A DNA stretch of 64,000 nucleotides, taken from positions 9,071,401 through 9,135,400 of the forward strand of contig CM036252.1 in assembly GCA_020698575.1 (NCBI GenBank), given 5' to 3'. This DNA is from Bostrychus sinensis. Taxonomy: Eukaryota > Chordata > Actinopteri > Gobiiformes > Eleotridae. The stretch's first letter is position 1. Each line of letters starts with the position of its first letter. Below, piece by piece: positions 10,796 through 24,200 of this stretch. The notes below the pieces were generated by a model that did no database searches, was not told the DNA's origin, and was given only the letters and a program-made list of their open reading frames with translations. The translations under genes and the position numbers were made by a program.

Positions 10796-13012
10796 TAATT
10801 CTGTATGTTTATTATTTTCACCACCTGAAGAGACAACTATGTTCTTGGCTGGTGTTTGGTGTGAATAATTTGCTGCTGCTACATGAGTCAGCGAATCAAT
10901 CTGAATATTTGCATAGCGCAGACATAGTTAACCTTTTACCTCTTTAAGGTGATTGTCTGCATGCTCTCAGTTCGGAGGAGCAGACAGGAGCACAGACACC
11001 GGCAGTGATTTACAGACGCTAAAGAAGCCAGCGACAGCCCAACGTTAAACTAACCAGACTTCTACAACTTCACTTACTTTACATAAACTTATTTTGTGTA
11101 CACTTTGTGCCAGTCCCAAGCCCCTAGATACAGTAAATGGACAGAAATGTGACAGGAAGAGCATCCGGCGTAAAAAAAAACTAGGCCAAATTAGTATCAC
11201 TGCACACTCGAAGCCCAATGACTTGCTGTGGCGGGCCCAGAAGTGAAAGATTCTGGCGTATGTTGTGTTTTCACTGTGTTTTTTGTGATGTTGCACACTT
11301 TTATCCAGAAAAAACAATTTGAATATCGTGTTTTTGTGACCTCAATACCAGCCGTACGTTACATAAACACTTGTCAGTGTCTTGTAGAAACTAGGGCAGC
11401 ACCGATACTGATCTGAAGTAGGCAAAAGGTTAACCAAAAGTATCTCAAGGACAGTCTCTGAGAAAACTCTTTACGCTGATGCTATTGAGGTTTTACTCAG
11501 TATTACTCAGTATATTTCTGGACAAGCTTCTTACACCATACTTCTAATTACGTGTATGTTATACGACGATATCTTTATTCATAGGTTGTGTTCACGTTCG
11601 TCAACAGGAGCGCTTAAAGTGGGGCCCACGGGAGTGTTGTCATTCTTAAGTGTTACCTGCTTTGATTCTATCGTGCGCTAAATAGACTGAATGTTTGGTA
11701 GGGAGTCTGTTTACCTAAATCAGTTCCCAGGGGTGATACTACAATGGGGGCCCCCACAGGTTGTCTATATTTCAATTTCAAGTTGAATTTATTATATTTT
11801 TTATTATTATTATTTCAGACACATGGTTTTGGTTCATAAAAACAAATAAAACATACAAAAATATAAAAAGTCAATGAAAATATTAAGTACCTAAAAACAT
11901 TAAGTCCATAAAAACATTTGATATTAATTACAGTTGTATACTTGTTTTAAAATATTACTTTAAAACAACTTTTAGTCAATAATCAGTGTTTTTGCATATG
12001 TTTTTATAAAAAAACATATGGAGAAAAACATGGCAGAGTCTTTTGAATAGAGGGAAGTTTTATCGTTGGGGGTCCGTGAGGGATTTTTGGAAATTTAAGG
12101 GGCCACGACCGTCCTGACTTTGGGAATGGCTGATCTAAATAATGTTATAACTAAAGGATCATAGGTCTGGTTAAAAATTCAAAAGTGCAGATGTCTTGGT
12201 GTAGTTTATGGCTAATATCTCTGCAATTACTGGGTCTATACACATGAAACAAAAACTGACACAAAGTTCAAAGTCTTATCTGTCAGTACAAATGACCTAG
12301 AGTGAACTTATTTCTTCACTATAGCATCAAAACGTGGTGATGTTATTCAAACACACAGGTGTGTTTAAGCCATAAGATTAATACGGTGTGGTTGTAGACA
12401 GAGTTGCTAACAACAAATGATCAGGTTCATTATTTGTGGATTTTCTATTTGGATTTTTCTTTTAAAAATAGTACCTCACCTGTAGGTTTTCACATCGGCA
12501 AATTATAGAACGGGAACGCAACCTGTTTAAAATTTTTTGCAGCAAATTCTAGCACAGACTTCTTACCTGTCTGTACAGCAAACACAGTTACTCAAACATA
12601 CATGAATGAAGCAAAATAATACTCCAGGTCTGTTTTTGAGGTGGAAACTACATTAGAACATGGGAGGAAACTGAAGAAAGAAAAAAAAAAGAGTAATTTA
12701 GCAGAATAGGGGACCGTACAATTTCTACTTGTCTTTGCTACAAAAATAACGTTAGCTTGACGCTTTATCCGTACACCTTACGCATTAGCAGTCCTCAGCT
12801 CAGTCCCTGTTCCTCAGAGCAGATTAAAACCCGGGAGTTGTCCGCAGGAGGACAAATGTTGCTCTGCTTCATTCCTAAAAATCCCCTGTAATCAGATTTT
12901 GCTTAAGTTCTCTCCGGTCGTGCACGTCCACTTTACGGTTGCTGCTTCTGAATACGTTACGGTACTTTTACAGAGGCACTAAATATTTTTACGAGCTGTG
13001 GGAAAGCAACGC
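10796..13012. other. Upstream/5' intron region rich in old repeats
   Basis: Contains a SINE-like piece (11131-11220), a second copy of the 2918-3125 repeat (about 11740-12130) and a fragment of the TTAAAGG-type MITE (12585-12713). No exon was found. Confidence 0.4.
12585..12713 (-). mobile_element. TTAAAGG-type MITE, truncated copy 3
   Basis: Only the left third of the element, reversed: AGTTACTCAAACATAC, CAGGTCTGTTTTTGAGGTGG and an end in AGAATAGGGGACC. Confidence 0.6.
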
Positions 13013-13735
13013 CACAGTGGTTATCAAACTGCCGTACAGGTTCTTCTGGTGGTACTAAGGAGTCTTTTTCAGTTCAAATCCTGATTTAGTTTGTAGATAC
13101 AGTCTTAGTCAGGATTAGTCCTTTTTTTTGACCTGGTTTAGTCATAAATTAGTCTTGGTTTAGACCTGGTTTTGTCATGGTTTAGTCCAAATCTATGCCT
13201 GGTTTAGTCCTGGATTAGTCCTTGTTTTGACCTGGTTAAGGCCTGGTTTAGACATTGTTTAGTCCTGGATTAGTCCTGGATTTGTACTGGTTTAGGCCTG
13301 GTTTGGTCCTAGTTTATAGCTGGTTTAGGCTTGGTTTACTCCTGATTCAGACCTGGTTTGGTCCTGGATCAGTCCTGGTTTGTCCTTGTTTATGTACTGG
13401 TTAGCTTTAGCCTTAGTGTAGTCCTGGTTTTGGCTTTGGTTTTGACCGTATTTAGCCCTGGATTAGACCAGGCTTAGTCCCATGTTAGACCTGGATTAGT
13501 CCTGGATTTGTACTGGTTTAGGCCTGGTTTGGTCCTAGTTTATACCTGGTTTAGGCTTGGTTTAGTCCTGATTCAGACCTGGTTTGGTCCTGGATCAGTC
13601 CTTGTTTATGTACTGGTTAGCTTTAGCCTTAGTGTAGTCCTGGTTCTGGCTTTGGTTTTGATCGTATTTAGCCCTGGATTAGACCAGATTTAGTTCCATG
13701 TTAGACCTGGTTTAGTCCGGATTTAGGCTGATTTT
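13013..13735 (+). repeat. hAT-like remnant followed by an 11-bp TTTAGTCCTGG array
   Basis: 13013-13065 reads CACAGTGGTTATCAAACTGC, then TTCTTCTGGTGGTACTAAGG and AGTC, the same hAT-like sequence as at 5766. The array starts at once (about 13075). It holds a local duplication: 13275-13488 is repeated at 13501-13690. A 61-codon ORF across it is a by-product. Confidence 0.8.
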
Positions 13736-15139
13736 ATTACATTAATTAACACAATACTTTGAAAGCCCAGATGTATTTTCTAAGGCAGCATGAGTACTTT
13801 GTGTAAAAGAATGATTGCAATGCACACACGACTGGTTTGATAAAAATACATGTTCTTTTTTCATGAATGAGATGAAAAGATTAACGACAACGCAAAGCGG
13901 AAAAAGTCTCATGGAGCTTTAATAACATTTCTCCAACAACCTTCAGAACTACACCTGAGAGCAGCACCAAAGTTAATGCTAGGACATTTTTTAATTTAGT
14001 CTTTGTGTAGAAGCAAAACGTTAACTCATAAGTCTCATTTTTATTTACATTATGTGCTGCAGAAGCTTTTTTAGTTCATAGATATCTTTTAGTTCAGATC
14101 TGAAACTCAACCTGCCTGTCCACCTCACATTTACAGAGACATGTGATTACATTTACGTTACGTTTTGAAGTGAGATCCTTTACTAGCCGGCTCCAAGCCC
14201 AAATAAATGGAGAGGATTGTCAGGAAGGGCATCTAGTGTAAAACAAACAAACAAACAAAAAAAAAGACATCTGAAAAAAGGTAGCTAAAGGAGATTTTCT
14301 TTTTTGACTGTTGAGGTTACAATTTTATCCACTTACAATCTAATCTAAGCATGAGTCATAGCAATCACAAGAAATGTTGGGTAATGCATTATATAACAAA
14401 GGAGACTTTACGGAACTTTTTAATTATTATTTTTATATGTTACATACCCAAGTAGTTAAAATGTCACTGACTCAAAAGCCCCTTTCGCACTGTAGGAACC
14501 TTTTGCAGTTCCTATAATCACCTTTTCACAGTCTACCCAGTTTTCTTGCGTGTCCGCACACGAGTAAGGACTGAGACCACGGTTCCTGTAAACTTTTTAG
14601 CTCCTACTTTCAAGCAGGGACTTTTCAGCCTGGTCAGGAAGCATTCAGTTTCATATTTAAAAGACGTAGATAAGCTATTAACATGTACAACACCACAGTC
14701 TTTTACAATTCACTTTAAATATTTACTCATAGCACACCCATAAGCGGCAAATTTTAAAGATAGTTAGACTCACCTCTCGTATCTTTTGTCCGTAGGGCTC
14801 TGCTTTCCTGCCTGGACATTAGACGTTGTATTTTTCACATTCTTTTGCAATGAAAAGTGTGATCTTGCTGTTTTTGTGCCCCATGCCCGTGGATTGTTTT
14901 GATGTAGCTGCTAGATGTCACGCTTACGTTACGTCACACACTGTCGCGGGGCACCAAGTTCATAGTCGGTTGCTATCAGCAGTGCAAAAGCAAGCAGACC
15001 GGGCTGGGGAGTTCCTATAAGATTCCAGTAACTAACCTTTCTAACTTTGTCTTTGCAGTAGTATCGTACGGAGCCAGCCTTCTGTATAGTGACTGTGTTG
15101 TATTGGTCGACCTAACATATTTGTATTTTCTTGTTGCAG
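13736..15139. other. Non-coding sequence before the first coding exon
   Basis: No exon seen. A pair of imperfect facing motifs (CCCCTTTCGCACTGTAGG near 14479 and CAGTGCAAAAGCAAGC near 14980) may mark an old MITE. The sequence ends in a pyrimidine-rich acceptor with CAG at 15137-15139. Confidence 0.35.
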
Positions 15140-15140
15140 G

Positions 15141-15281
15141 ATGTCTCTGGACAGCGTTTACCTCACAGACGATGAGTTCCAGTGCTCCATTTGTCTGGAC
15201 CTGTTCACGAACCCAGCGTCGACGCCGTGCGGACACAGCTTCTGCATGAGATGCATCAACAAGTACTGGGATGGAGCCACG
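15141..15281 (+). CDS. TRIM exon 1: start and most of the RING finger
   Basis: Encodes residues 1-47. It supplies RING zinc ligands C15, C18, C30, H32, C35 and C38 (CSIC, TPCGHSFC, MRC). The last ligand pair comes from exon 2, so an intron splits the RING. The donor needed to keep the frame is GTCTGG at 15282, a weak match. A strong donor, GTAAGG, lies 49 bases downstream at 15331 but would break the frame. Confidence 0.85.
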
Positions 15282-18200
15282 GTCTGGGCAGCTACGTTAC
15301 TTCCATGTTTTTGTTTTGTTGTAATCTACAGTAAGGGTGTGGGCTCTGTTCGTCCATATCTGCAGGCTCTGGGAAGACGAACCCACGTACGGACAGAATG
15401 AACGTAGAAGACGCCCAGAGCGCTCCGTCTGTTTACAAATGCGTATTTTTAACGTAGAGAGTATAAATGAGCATTAAGGGTGTACCTGGCTAAGGCCCAG
15501 AGATGCTAGGATATAGGCTCTATCTGTGATACATATAAGGTAATAATAATTGGTAATGGGTGGAAGAAAATGAATAGTTTAGAGTATATAGCAGTTGCAT
15601 GAACCTTTAGGTGGCGCTTGTTAAAGAAAGTTGGCCAAAAGTTGGTCTTCTGTCATGTTGATATATAGTTTTAGGGTTAACAGAGTTAGACAAACACTTT
15701 ATAAACCAAGTTTTTAAAATAAACATACTGCAAGAGGAAGTAGAAGTCATTTCGGTAAAATGTCATTCCTGTCATATGTGGTTGCTGAAGTGGTAATGCA
15801 GGATTGTTAAGTGTTTCCTCTACAGCCGTCACACTAAAATGGCACTGTAGTTCCTTTGCTTCCAACAACAACTTCCTTATGGGCATGACACAGATGAAGC
15901 TGTAGATGCTCTGAAAGGCTGGCATGGGTTGCCAAAAAAAAAAAATAGAAAAGAAGTCAATAGACAAGTCAGTATACCACGGCTTCTCAAAGTCTTCAAA
16001 GTACTTCTGTCATTTGTTTAAGTACATCTGTTAAAGAAAGCATTTAGCTTTATTGTAAATCATTACATCTTGTAGATGTTGTTTATAAGAACATGCTTTC
16101 ACCCTGATACCCAGAGGTTCCTGTTTAACCAGGACAGTCCCACTGAAAGGCTCCTTGTCTTATGTCCCAATATATATCTGTAAAAATACCCAGTTTTTAA
16201 CAAACTATGTCCCAGTTGTCCCCATTTTAACCAACAGAAAAGCTCGGGAAACTAAAAAACATAGTTGTCTAAAGACATTTGTCACTGAAATTATTTACGT
16301 TAATTATTTATGTTAATATTTTTTATTAATAATTTGCTATTAAAATTCAAAACTTGTTGAAAATGTACTTGGTGAGTCCAAATGCACCGTGATTAGTGGC
16401 AAAAAAATGTGTCCCTAAAAATCTGGTCAGCCTACCCTGATGACCTCCCAGTTTTACTTTGCATTTTTAACACAAAATGCAATATTCCTTGAACAAGTGT
16501 ACTTATTTGTTCTATAAACTGGTTATTAAAAACAAGTTTCAAAATAACCGAGTCTTCCCAACCCTAGACATCCATGAGATTTGAAATTTGGACCTTTGGA
16601 AATAAAGTTTGAGAAGCCCTACAATATTCTGTATTATTATTTAACCCATTAACTGTAAAAGAAAAAGGGGCTTTGTGTGTTTACATGATCTTTGTTTGTA
16701 CAAGAAAAAAACAGTATCCAGACGCCCATCAATGGTACTTAAAGGTTTGTGATTTTCTTTCGTGTTATCACCAGTTTCTGACCCTACTGTATGTCGTCGT
16801 GTGTTGCCAGGTTTGCCAGTGTCCTCTGTGTAAGAAAACGTTCCAGAAGCGCCCGGACCTGCAGATAAACCGTACGCTGCGGGAGATCACGGAGCATTTT
16901 AAGTCGATGAAAGGAGAGAGGATCGTCGGGACGGGGGGAGGGAAAGGAATCGGCGCGGTGCACAAACGAGGAAAGTCTAACAACAACCTGTTCAACGACC
17001 TGCAGAAGAAACTGTCCAAGTCTTTCTACCACCACCACAGCAGCCAGGGTGAGGCTTCTCAGGGCTGCTCTGTTCAAGTATTATTAACTCAATGGCTGTG
17101 TCCGAACGTCACCCCTAGCCCCTGACCCCTCAATCACTCTACAGTCCAGCACTATACAGCGGACTGTAGTGCACTCATTTTGTGAATGATTTGGACACTC
17201 GCACACTATTTTTCTCTCACCAGTGATCATGTGACTCTGGCGCCTGTGTAAAAAAAACTCGAAACTCCGCTGATAATGTTCTTCTGTGGTAAAGCCTAAC
17301 CAGACTCAGTTGATGTTTTGGTATTTATAGATAAATAACAGTCATACGTGTGATATTTAACATGAATTATCGCTATAATGAATAAAACAGAGTGGATTAT
17401 TGCAGCTCTGTGTCTTACGTGGGGAGGCTGAACGCTGGGTAAGCTAACGTTAGCAATTTACACTGCAAAGGTTTATTTAAGAGCTTTTTATTTCTGATTA
17501 TGACGTGACAGAACTGCCATGGTCCCGCTGTTTACTTCTGAAACTCGCAAAGCATTCTGGTCTATACTGACCTCTAGTGACCATCCACTACTTTTCAAAA
17601 TGCATTGTGGGAAATTTTGAGTGCACTATTTTTTATCCATTAGACATTCGGACACCACTACAAAATGGCGTGACCACTACAGAGTGCACTATAGAGGGAT
17701 TAGGGAGAAAGTTCGGACACAGCCTTGGACTTCATTTAGTTTCTTTCAGTTTATTTATTTATTTATTTATTAGGACAATATACAAATTACATTATGCACA
17801 GGGCAAATATGCTTGTATCAGATTATAGCTTTCAAGCTAATTTCCATCTGTAGTCCTTGGTTACACAGAAAATAAAACATACATATACTAAAATATACAA
17901 TTACATAGTTAATGTCAATGTTAAAGTGCATTCTTTCACAGTCTCACAGTTAAAGTGCATTCTTTCACATACAACAGGGAAGAGGTAGCTGACTTTTTGT
18001 TTTTAGTGATTACATATCTGATTTTGTAGTAGCCAAGCCTTTAATTCCTTTGAAAATGAGTAAAAGTTTGTTGAGGACACAATTTCATGAGGTATTGTGT
18101 TCCATCGTATTGTAGCTTTGTATGAGAATGATGATTGAGCAAATGTTGTTTTACATTTTTACATATTTACATGTTTTACATCAGTCACCAGATCCTGGGC

Positions 18201-21200
18201 TAAGCATAAGGTTCCACAGTCAAGAAAGAACTAAACCACAACTAAACCGGGTCTAAACAGAACCAAACCCGTACTAAGCTAAGTTGTGCCTTCTCTGAGC
18301 CCGTTCTAACCTCCTTCTCCTCAGACGGCGTCCAGTTCGCCTCCTCTCTGCCGGAGTCCCAGAGTCTGCTGGGGTCCCACCACCACAACGGCTCCCCTCC
18401 TCGTTACTGCGACTCGCCCCTGAGCGGGTCGCCTCGCACCGGGTCGTCCTCTAACGGCTCCCCCCACAGCGGCTCTCCCCCGCACCACCACCGCTCGCAC
18501 CGCCAGAGGCTCAGGCACTCGTCCCGGCAGCGGAGGTTCACCCTGAGCGGGGCCGCCGACGTCAAGAACCTGCCCCTCTGCGACACGCACCACAGGGCCA
18601 TCATGGTGAGCCCAGGCCTGGATTACACCCAGATTAGTCCTGGTTTAGACCTGGTTTGGTACTGGTTTAGTCCAGTTTTAGACCTTTTTAGTCCTGGTTT
18701 TGACCTAGATTAGTCATAGTTTAGACCTGGTTTGTTTAATTATGTGTATTCAGTGTAGTCTGGTTGATTTAATCCTAATTTAGTCCTGATCTAGTCCTTG
18801 CTTAGACCTGTTTTGGAACTGGTTTAGTCCGGGTTTAGACCTAACCAGATTAGTCCCAGTTATGTCCTAGTTTAGACCTGGTATAGTCCTGGTTTAGTCC
18901 AATTTTAGGTTTTGTTTAGTCCAGGTTTAGTGTTGATTTAGCCCAGGTTTGGACCTAGTTTAGTCCTAGATTAGAGATTAAATTAGTCCTTTTTTCAGTC
19001 CAGGTTTAGTCTTGATTTAGTCCTGGTTTAGTCAAGTTTTTGTCAGATTTTTGTCCTGGATAAGTCCAGTTATTGTCTCAGTTTAGTCCTGGCTTAGACC
19101 TGGTTTTGTGCTGGTTTAGTCCAAGTTTAGACCTATGCAGATTAGTCCCGGTTATGTCCTGGTTTAGACCTGGTATAGTCCTGGTTTAGTCCAATGTTAG
19201 GCTTTGTTTAGTCTGGGTTTAGGTTTGATTTAGCCCAGGTTTATACCTAGTTTATTCCTACATTAGTCCTTCTTTAGACTTAGTTTAGACCTGGTTTAGA
19301 CCTCGTGGGTCTATAGTTGGTTTAATTCTTGTGTAGCGCTTGTTCAGACCTAGTTTAGTCCTGGTGTAGTCCAATTTTAGGCCTTGTTTAGTCCAGGTTT
19401 AATGTTGATTTAGCCCAGGTTTAGACCTAGTTTGGGCCTAGATTAGAGATTAAATTATTCTTTTTTTCAGTCCAGGTTTAGTCTTGATTTAGTTCTGGTT
19501 TAGTCAAGTTTCTGTCAGATTGGATTAGTCCAGTTATTGTCCTGGTTTAGTCCTGGCTTAGACCTGGTTTGGTGCTGGTTTAGTCCAGGCTTAGACCTGG
19601 TTTGGTGCTGGTTTAGTCCTGGCTTAGACCTGGTTTGGTGCTGGTTTAGTCCTGGCTTAGACCTGGTTTGGTACTGGTTTAGTCCAGTTTTAGACCTTTT
19701 TAGTCCTGGTTTTGACCTAGATTAGTCATAGTTTAGACCTGGTTTGTTTAATTATGTGTATTCAGTGTAGTCTGGTTGATTTAATCCTAATTTAGTCCTG
19801 ATCTAGTCCTTGCTTAGACCTGTTTTGGAACTGGTTTAGTCCGGGTTTAGACCTAACCAGATTAGTCCCAGTTATGTCCTAGTTTAGACCTGGTATAGTC
19901 CTGGTTTAGTCCAATTTTAGGTTTTGTTTAGTCCAGGTTTAGTGTTGATTTAGCCCAGGTTTGGACCTAGTTTAGTCCTAGATTAGAGATTAAATTAGTC
20001 CTTTTTTCAGTCCAGGTTTAGTCTTGATTTAGTCCTGGTTTAGTCAAGTTTTTGTCAGATTTTTGTCCTGGATAAGTCCAGTTATTGTCTCAGTTTAGTC
20101 CTGGCTTAGACCTGGTTTTGTGCTGGTTTAGTCCAAGTTTAGACCTATGCAGATTAGTCCCGGTTATGTCCTGGTTTAGACCTGGTATAGTCCTGGTTTA
20201 GTCCAATGTTAGGCTTTGTTTAGTCTGGGTTTAGGTTTGATTTAGCCCAGGTTTATACCTAGTTTATTCCTACATTAGTCCTTCTTTAGACTTAGTTTAG
20301 ACCTGGTTTAGACCTCGTGGGTCTATAGTTGGTTTAATTCTTGTGTAGCGCTTGTTCAGACCTAGTTTAGTCCTGGTGTAGTCCAATTTTAGGCCTTGTT
20401 TAGTCCAGGTTTAATGTTGATTTAGCCCAGGTTTAGACCTAGTTTGGGCCTAGATTAGAGATTAAATTATTCTTTTTTTCAGTCCAGGTTTAGTCTTGAT
20501 TTAGTTCTGGTTTAGTCAAGTTTCTGTCAGATTGGATTAGTCCAGTTATTGTCCTGGTTTAGTCCTGGCTTAGACCTGGTTTGGTGCTGGTTTAGTCCTG
20601 GCTTAGACCTGGTTTGGTGCTGGTTTAGTCCAGGCTTAGACCTGGTTTGGTGCTGGTTTAGTCCTGGCTTAGACCTGGTTTGGTGCTGGTTTAGTCCTGG
20701 CTTAGACCTGGTTTGGGGCTGGTTTAGTCCTGGCTTAGACCTGGTTTGGGGCTGGTTTAGTCCTGGCTTAGACCTGGTTTGGGGCTGGTTTAGTCCTGGC
20801 TTAGACCTGGTTTGGTGCTGGTTTAGTCCTGGCTTAGACCTGGTTTGGTGCTGGTTTAGTCCTGGCTTAGACCTGGTTTGGTGCTGGTTTAGTCCAGGCT
20901 TAGACCTGGTTTGGTGCTGGTTTAGTCCTGGCTTAGACCTGGTTTGGTGCTGGTTTAGTCCTGGCTTAGACCTGGTTTGGTGCTGGTTTAGTCCTGGCTT
21001 AGACCTGGTTTGGCGCAGGTTTAGTCCTGGTTTAGTCCTGGTTTGGTGCTGGTTTAGTCCTGGCTTAGACCTGGTTTGGTGCTGGTTTAGTCCTGGCTTA
21101 GACCTGGTTTGGTGCTGGTTTAGTCCTGGCTTAGACCTGGTTTGGTGCTGGTTTAGTCCTGGCTTAGACCTGGTTTGGTGCTGGTTTAGTCCTGGCTTAG

Positions 21201-24200
21201 ACCTGGTTTGGTGCTGGTTTAGTCCTGGCTTAGACCTGGTTTGGTGCTGGTTTAGTCCTGGCTTAGACCTGGTTTGGTGCAGGTTTAGTCCTGGTTTAGT
21301 CCTGGTTTGGTGCTGGTTTAGTCCTGGCTTAGACCTGGTTTGGTGCTGGTTTAGTCCTGGCTTAGACCTGGTTTGGTGCTGGTTTAGTCCTGGCTTAGAC
21401 CTGGTTTGGTGCTGGTTTAGTCCTGGCTTAGACCTGGTTTGGTGCTGGTTTAGTCCAGGCTTAGACCTGGTTTGGTGCTGGTTTAGTCCTGGCTTAGACC
21501 TGGTTTGGCGCAGGTTTAGTCCTGGTTTAGTCCTGGTTTGGTGCTGGTTTAGTCCTGGCTTAGACCTGGTTTGGTGCTGGTTTAGTCCTGGCTTAGACCT
21601 GGTTTGGTGCTGGTTTAGTCCTGGCTTAGACCTGGTTTGGCGCAGGTTTAGTCCTGGCTTAGACCTGGTTTGGTGCTGGTTTAGTCCTGGCTTAGACCTG
21701 GTTTGGTGCTGGTTTAGTCCTGGCTTAGACCTGGTTTGGTGCTGGTTTAGTCCAGTTTAAGTGTCCAGGGCTCTGTGGTTCTTGCAGCTGTACTGTCAGA
21801 CGGACCAGATGTGCATCTGTCCCGAGTGCGAGGAGCAGGACCACCCAGACCACGACGTCACCACCATCGAGGCCCAGTGGAAGGAGACCAAGGTGGGACC
21901 ACTTTATCAGAAAAATACTAACGATACTAACGATACTGCGACTACTGCAGTACACAGAGAGAGTACTGGGTGTCTCTACTAGGTTTTAAAAGTTTTATTC
22001 TTCTTTTTCATTGATACTCAAGTCATTCAAGTCATCAGCCTGTTACTAATACTGTAGTATGCTCAGTAGTAGTAGTAGCAGTAGTAGTAGTAGTATTAGT
22101 AGTAGAGTTAATAGCAGTAATAGTAGTAGCATTAGTAGTAGTAGTATTAGTAGTAGAGTTAATAGCAGTAATAGTAGTAGCATTAGTAGTAGAGGTATTA
22201 GCAGCTATAATTATAGTAGTTGTAGCATTATTAGTAGTAGTAGCAGTAGTAGAAGTAGTGGCAGTAGAAGAAGTAGGAGTAGTAGTAGTAGCTAAAGTAG
22301 TACTAGGAGTATTATCTGTTTTAGTAGCGGTAGTAGCATTAGTAGTAGAGTTAATAGCAGTAGTAGCATTAGTAGTAGGAGTATTAGCAGCTGTAATTAT
22401 AGTAGTTGTAGCATTATTATTATTATTAGTAGTAGCAGTAGAAGTAGTAGTAGAAGAAGTAGGGGTAGTAGTAGTAGTAGTAGCTAAAGTAGTATTGGGA
22501 GTACTAGCTGTTTTAGTAGCAGTAGTAGTGGTTGTAGCTGCCGTAGTAGCAGAAGTAGTGCTGTAGTATGCTCAGTAGTAGTAGTAGTATTTGTTGTGAT
22601 ATAAGCAGTAGTAGTAATAGCAATAGTAGTAGTTGTTTTAATAGCAGTAATAGTAGCATTAGTAATAGGAGTATTAGCAGCTGTAATTATAGTAGTTGTA
22701 GCATTATTAGTAGTAGTAACAGCAGTAGTAGGAGCAGTGGTAGTAGAAGAAGTAGGGGTACTAGTTGTAGCTACAGTTGTAGTAGTAAGAGTACTAGCCG
22801 TTTTAGTGGCAGTAGTAGTAGTAGTTGTAGCTGCAGCTGTTGTAGTAGTAGCAGAAGTAGTAGAAATAATGGGAGTAGCAGTAGAAGTAGTGGTAGTAGT
22901 AGCAGTAAAAGAAGTAGTAGTAGTAGCTGCAGTAGAAGTAGCAGCAGCAGTTTTAGTAGTGGTAGTAGTAGCAGTAGATGTAGTGGTAGTAGAAGAAGTA
23001 GGCGTAGTAGTAGTAGCAACAATAATTGTGGTAGAAGTAGTGGTAGCTGTAGTAGTAACAAAAGTAGTAGTAGTATTAGCTTATAGTAGTAGAAAATTAT
23101 GCTTCAATTGCATATAAAATCGCAAAAGGACTTACATAAAATTGACATTACATACATTTTTACTTTTAGTTAATAATTTTGTTCAGTACATTTACCTCCA
23201 CTCAAGTACAATTATTTTGAAGTAGCAGTTCTTTTACCAAGTACAGATTCAGAGTACTTCTTTCTGGTCTGCAGGTTTAAAACATTGTACCTAATATTGT
23301 GGCCAGTCTGAGTGTTTTATATTTGAAAATGGCCTCTCAAATCTGAATTTATCTCTCTCCTCTGACTTGTATTCACATTTTTTGACAGTAAACAAGCGCC
23401 TTAAAGTCTAATTATTCATATATTTTCCTGATGTTGCTGTTTGTGTCCAGGTCCATCTGAGTTCTCTGGAGCAGGAGGTCGGAGACATGATCAAGACCCG
23501 GACCATGAAACTGGACGAGATCCGAGAGTCCATGTCTAAACTCGAGGTGAATTTAAGAAAAAAACAACACTACTACAGCAGCTGGAGGACCAGAAAACTC
23601 TCATGTTTTTAATGATTTTAAAATGGTTCTCACGTGCGTCTGCCTCTGAATAAATCTGCGCGGTTTGAAGTTTTGAGGTTAGCGCAGGAGGACCTGTCAG
23701 AGAACTGAAAAAACTGGTTTATGTCATTAAATTTAGTAGGTTTTTGAGAAGTGTGTCACATGTACAAGCGAGGTACTTTGAGTTAAGCATTTTCAGATTT
23801 AGCTTTAGATCCCTGTTCTCCTCTCTAGTCTCGGCTCATTAAGTCCTGGTTTAGATCTCGTTTGGTCCAGGTTTAGTCCAGGTTTTGTTCAGGTTTAGCC
23901 CTTGCTTTTTCCAAGTTTAGTCCAGTTTTAGCTCTCATTTGGTTCAGGTTTAGCCCTTGTTTGGTCCAGGTTTAGTTCAGGTTTAGCCCTCGTTTGGTCT
24001 AAGTTTAATCCAAGTTTAGTCCAGGTTTAGCCCTTGTTTGGTCCAGGTTTAGTTCAGGTTTAAACCTTGTTTGGTCCAGGTTTAGTTCAGGTTTAGCCCT
24101 CGTTTAGTCCAGATTTTGTTCAGGTTTAGCCCTTGCTTTTTTTTTGCTGTAATCTGTAACTAGTTACTTTTTTTGAGTAACTAACCCAACACTGGTCACA

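Noticed and set aside
18321..18604. - strand ORFs rich in Arg, Gly and Val
   Set aside because: Shadow of the GC-rich TRIM exon 3, whose + frame fits domain order and splice phases.
20549..21760. 403-codon ORF with an 11-residue repeat
   Set aside because: Wholly within the 33-bp trimer part of the intron 3 array; no start context, no non-repeat coding sequence, and length depends only on repeat number.
22059..23117. Poly-Ser, poly-Val and poly-Leu ORFs
   Set aside because: Direct translation of the AGT-type trinucleotide array on each strand and frame.
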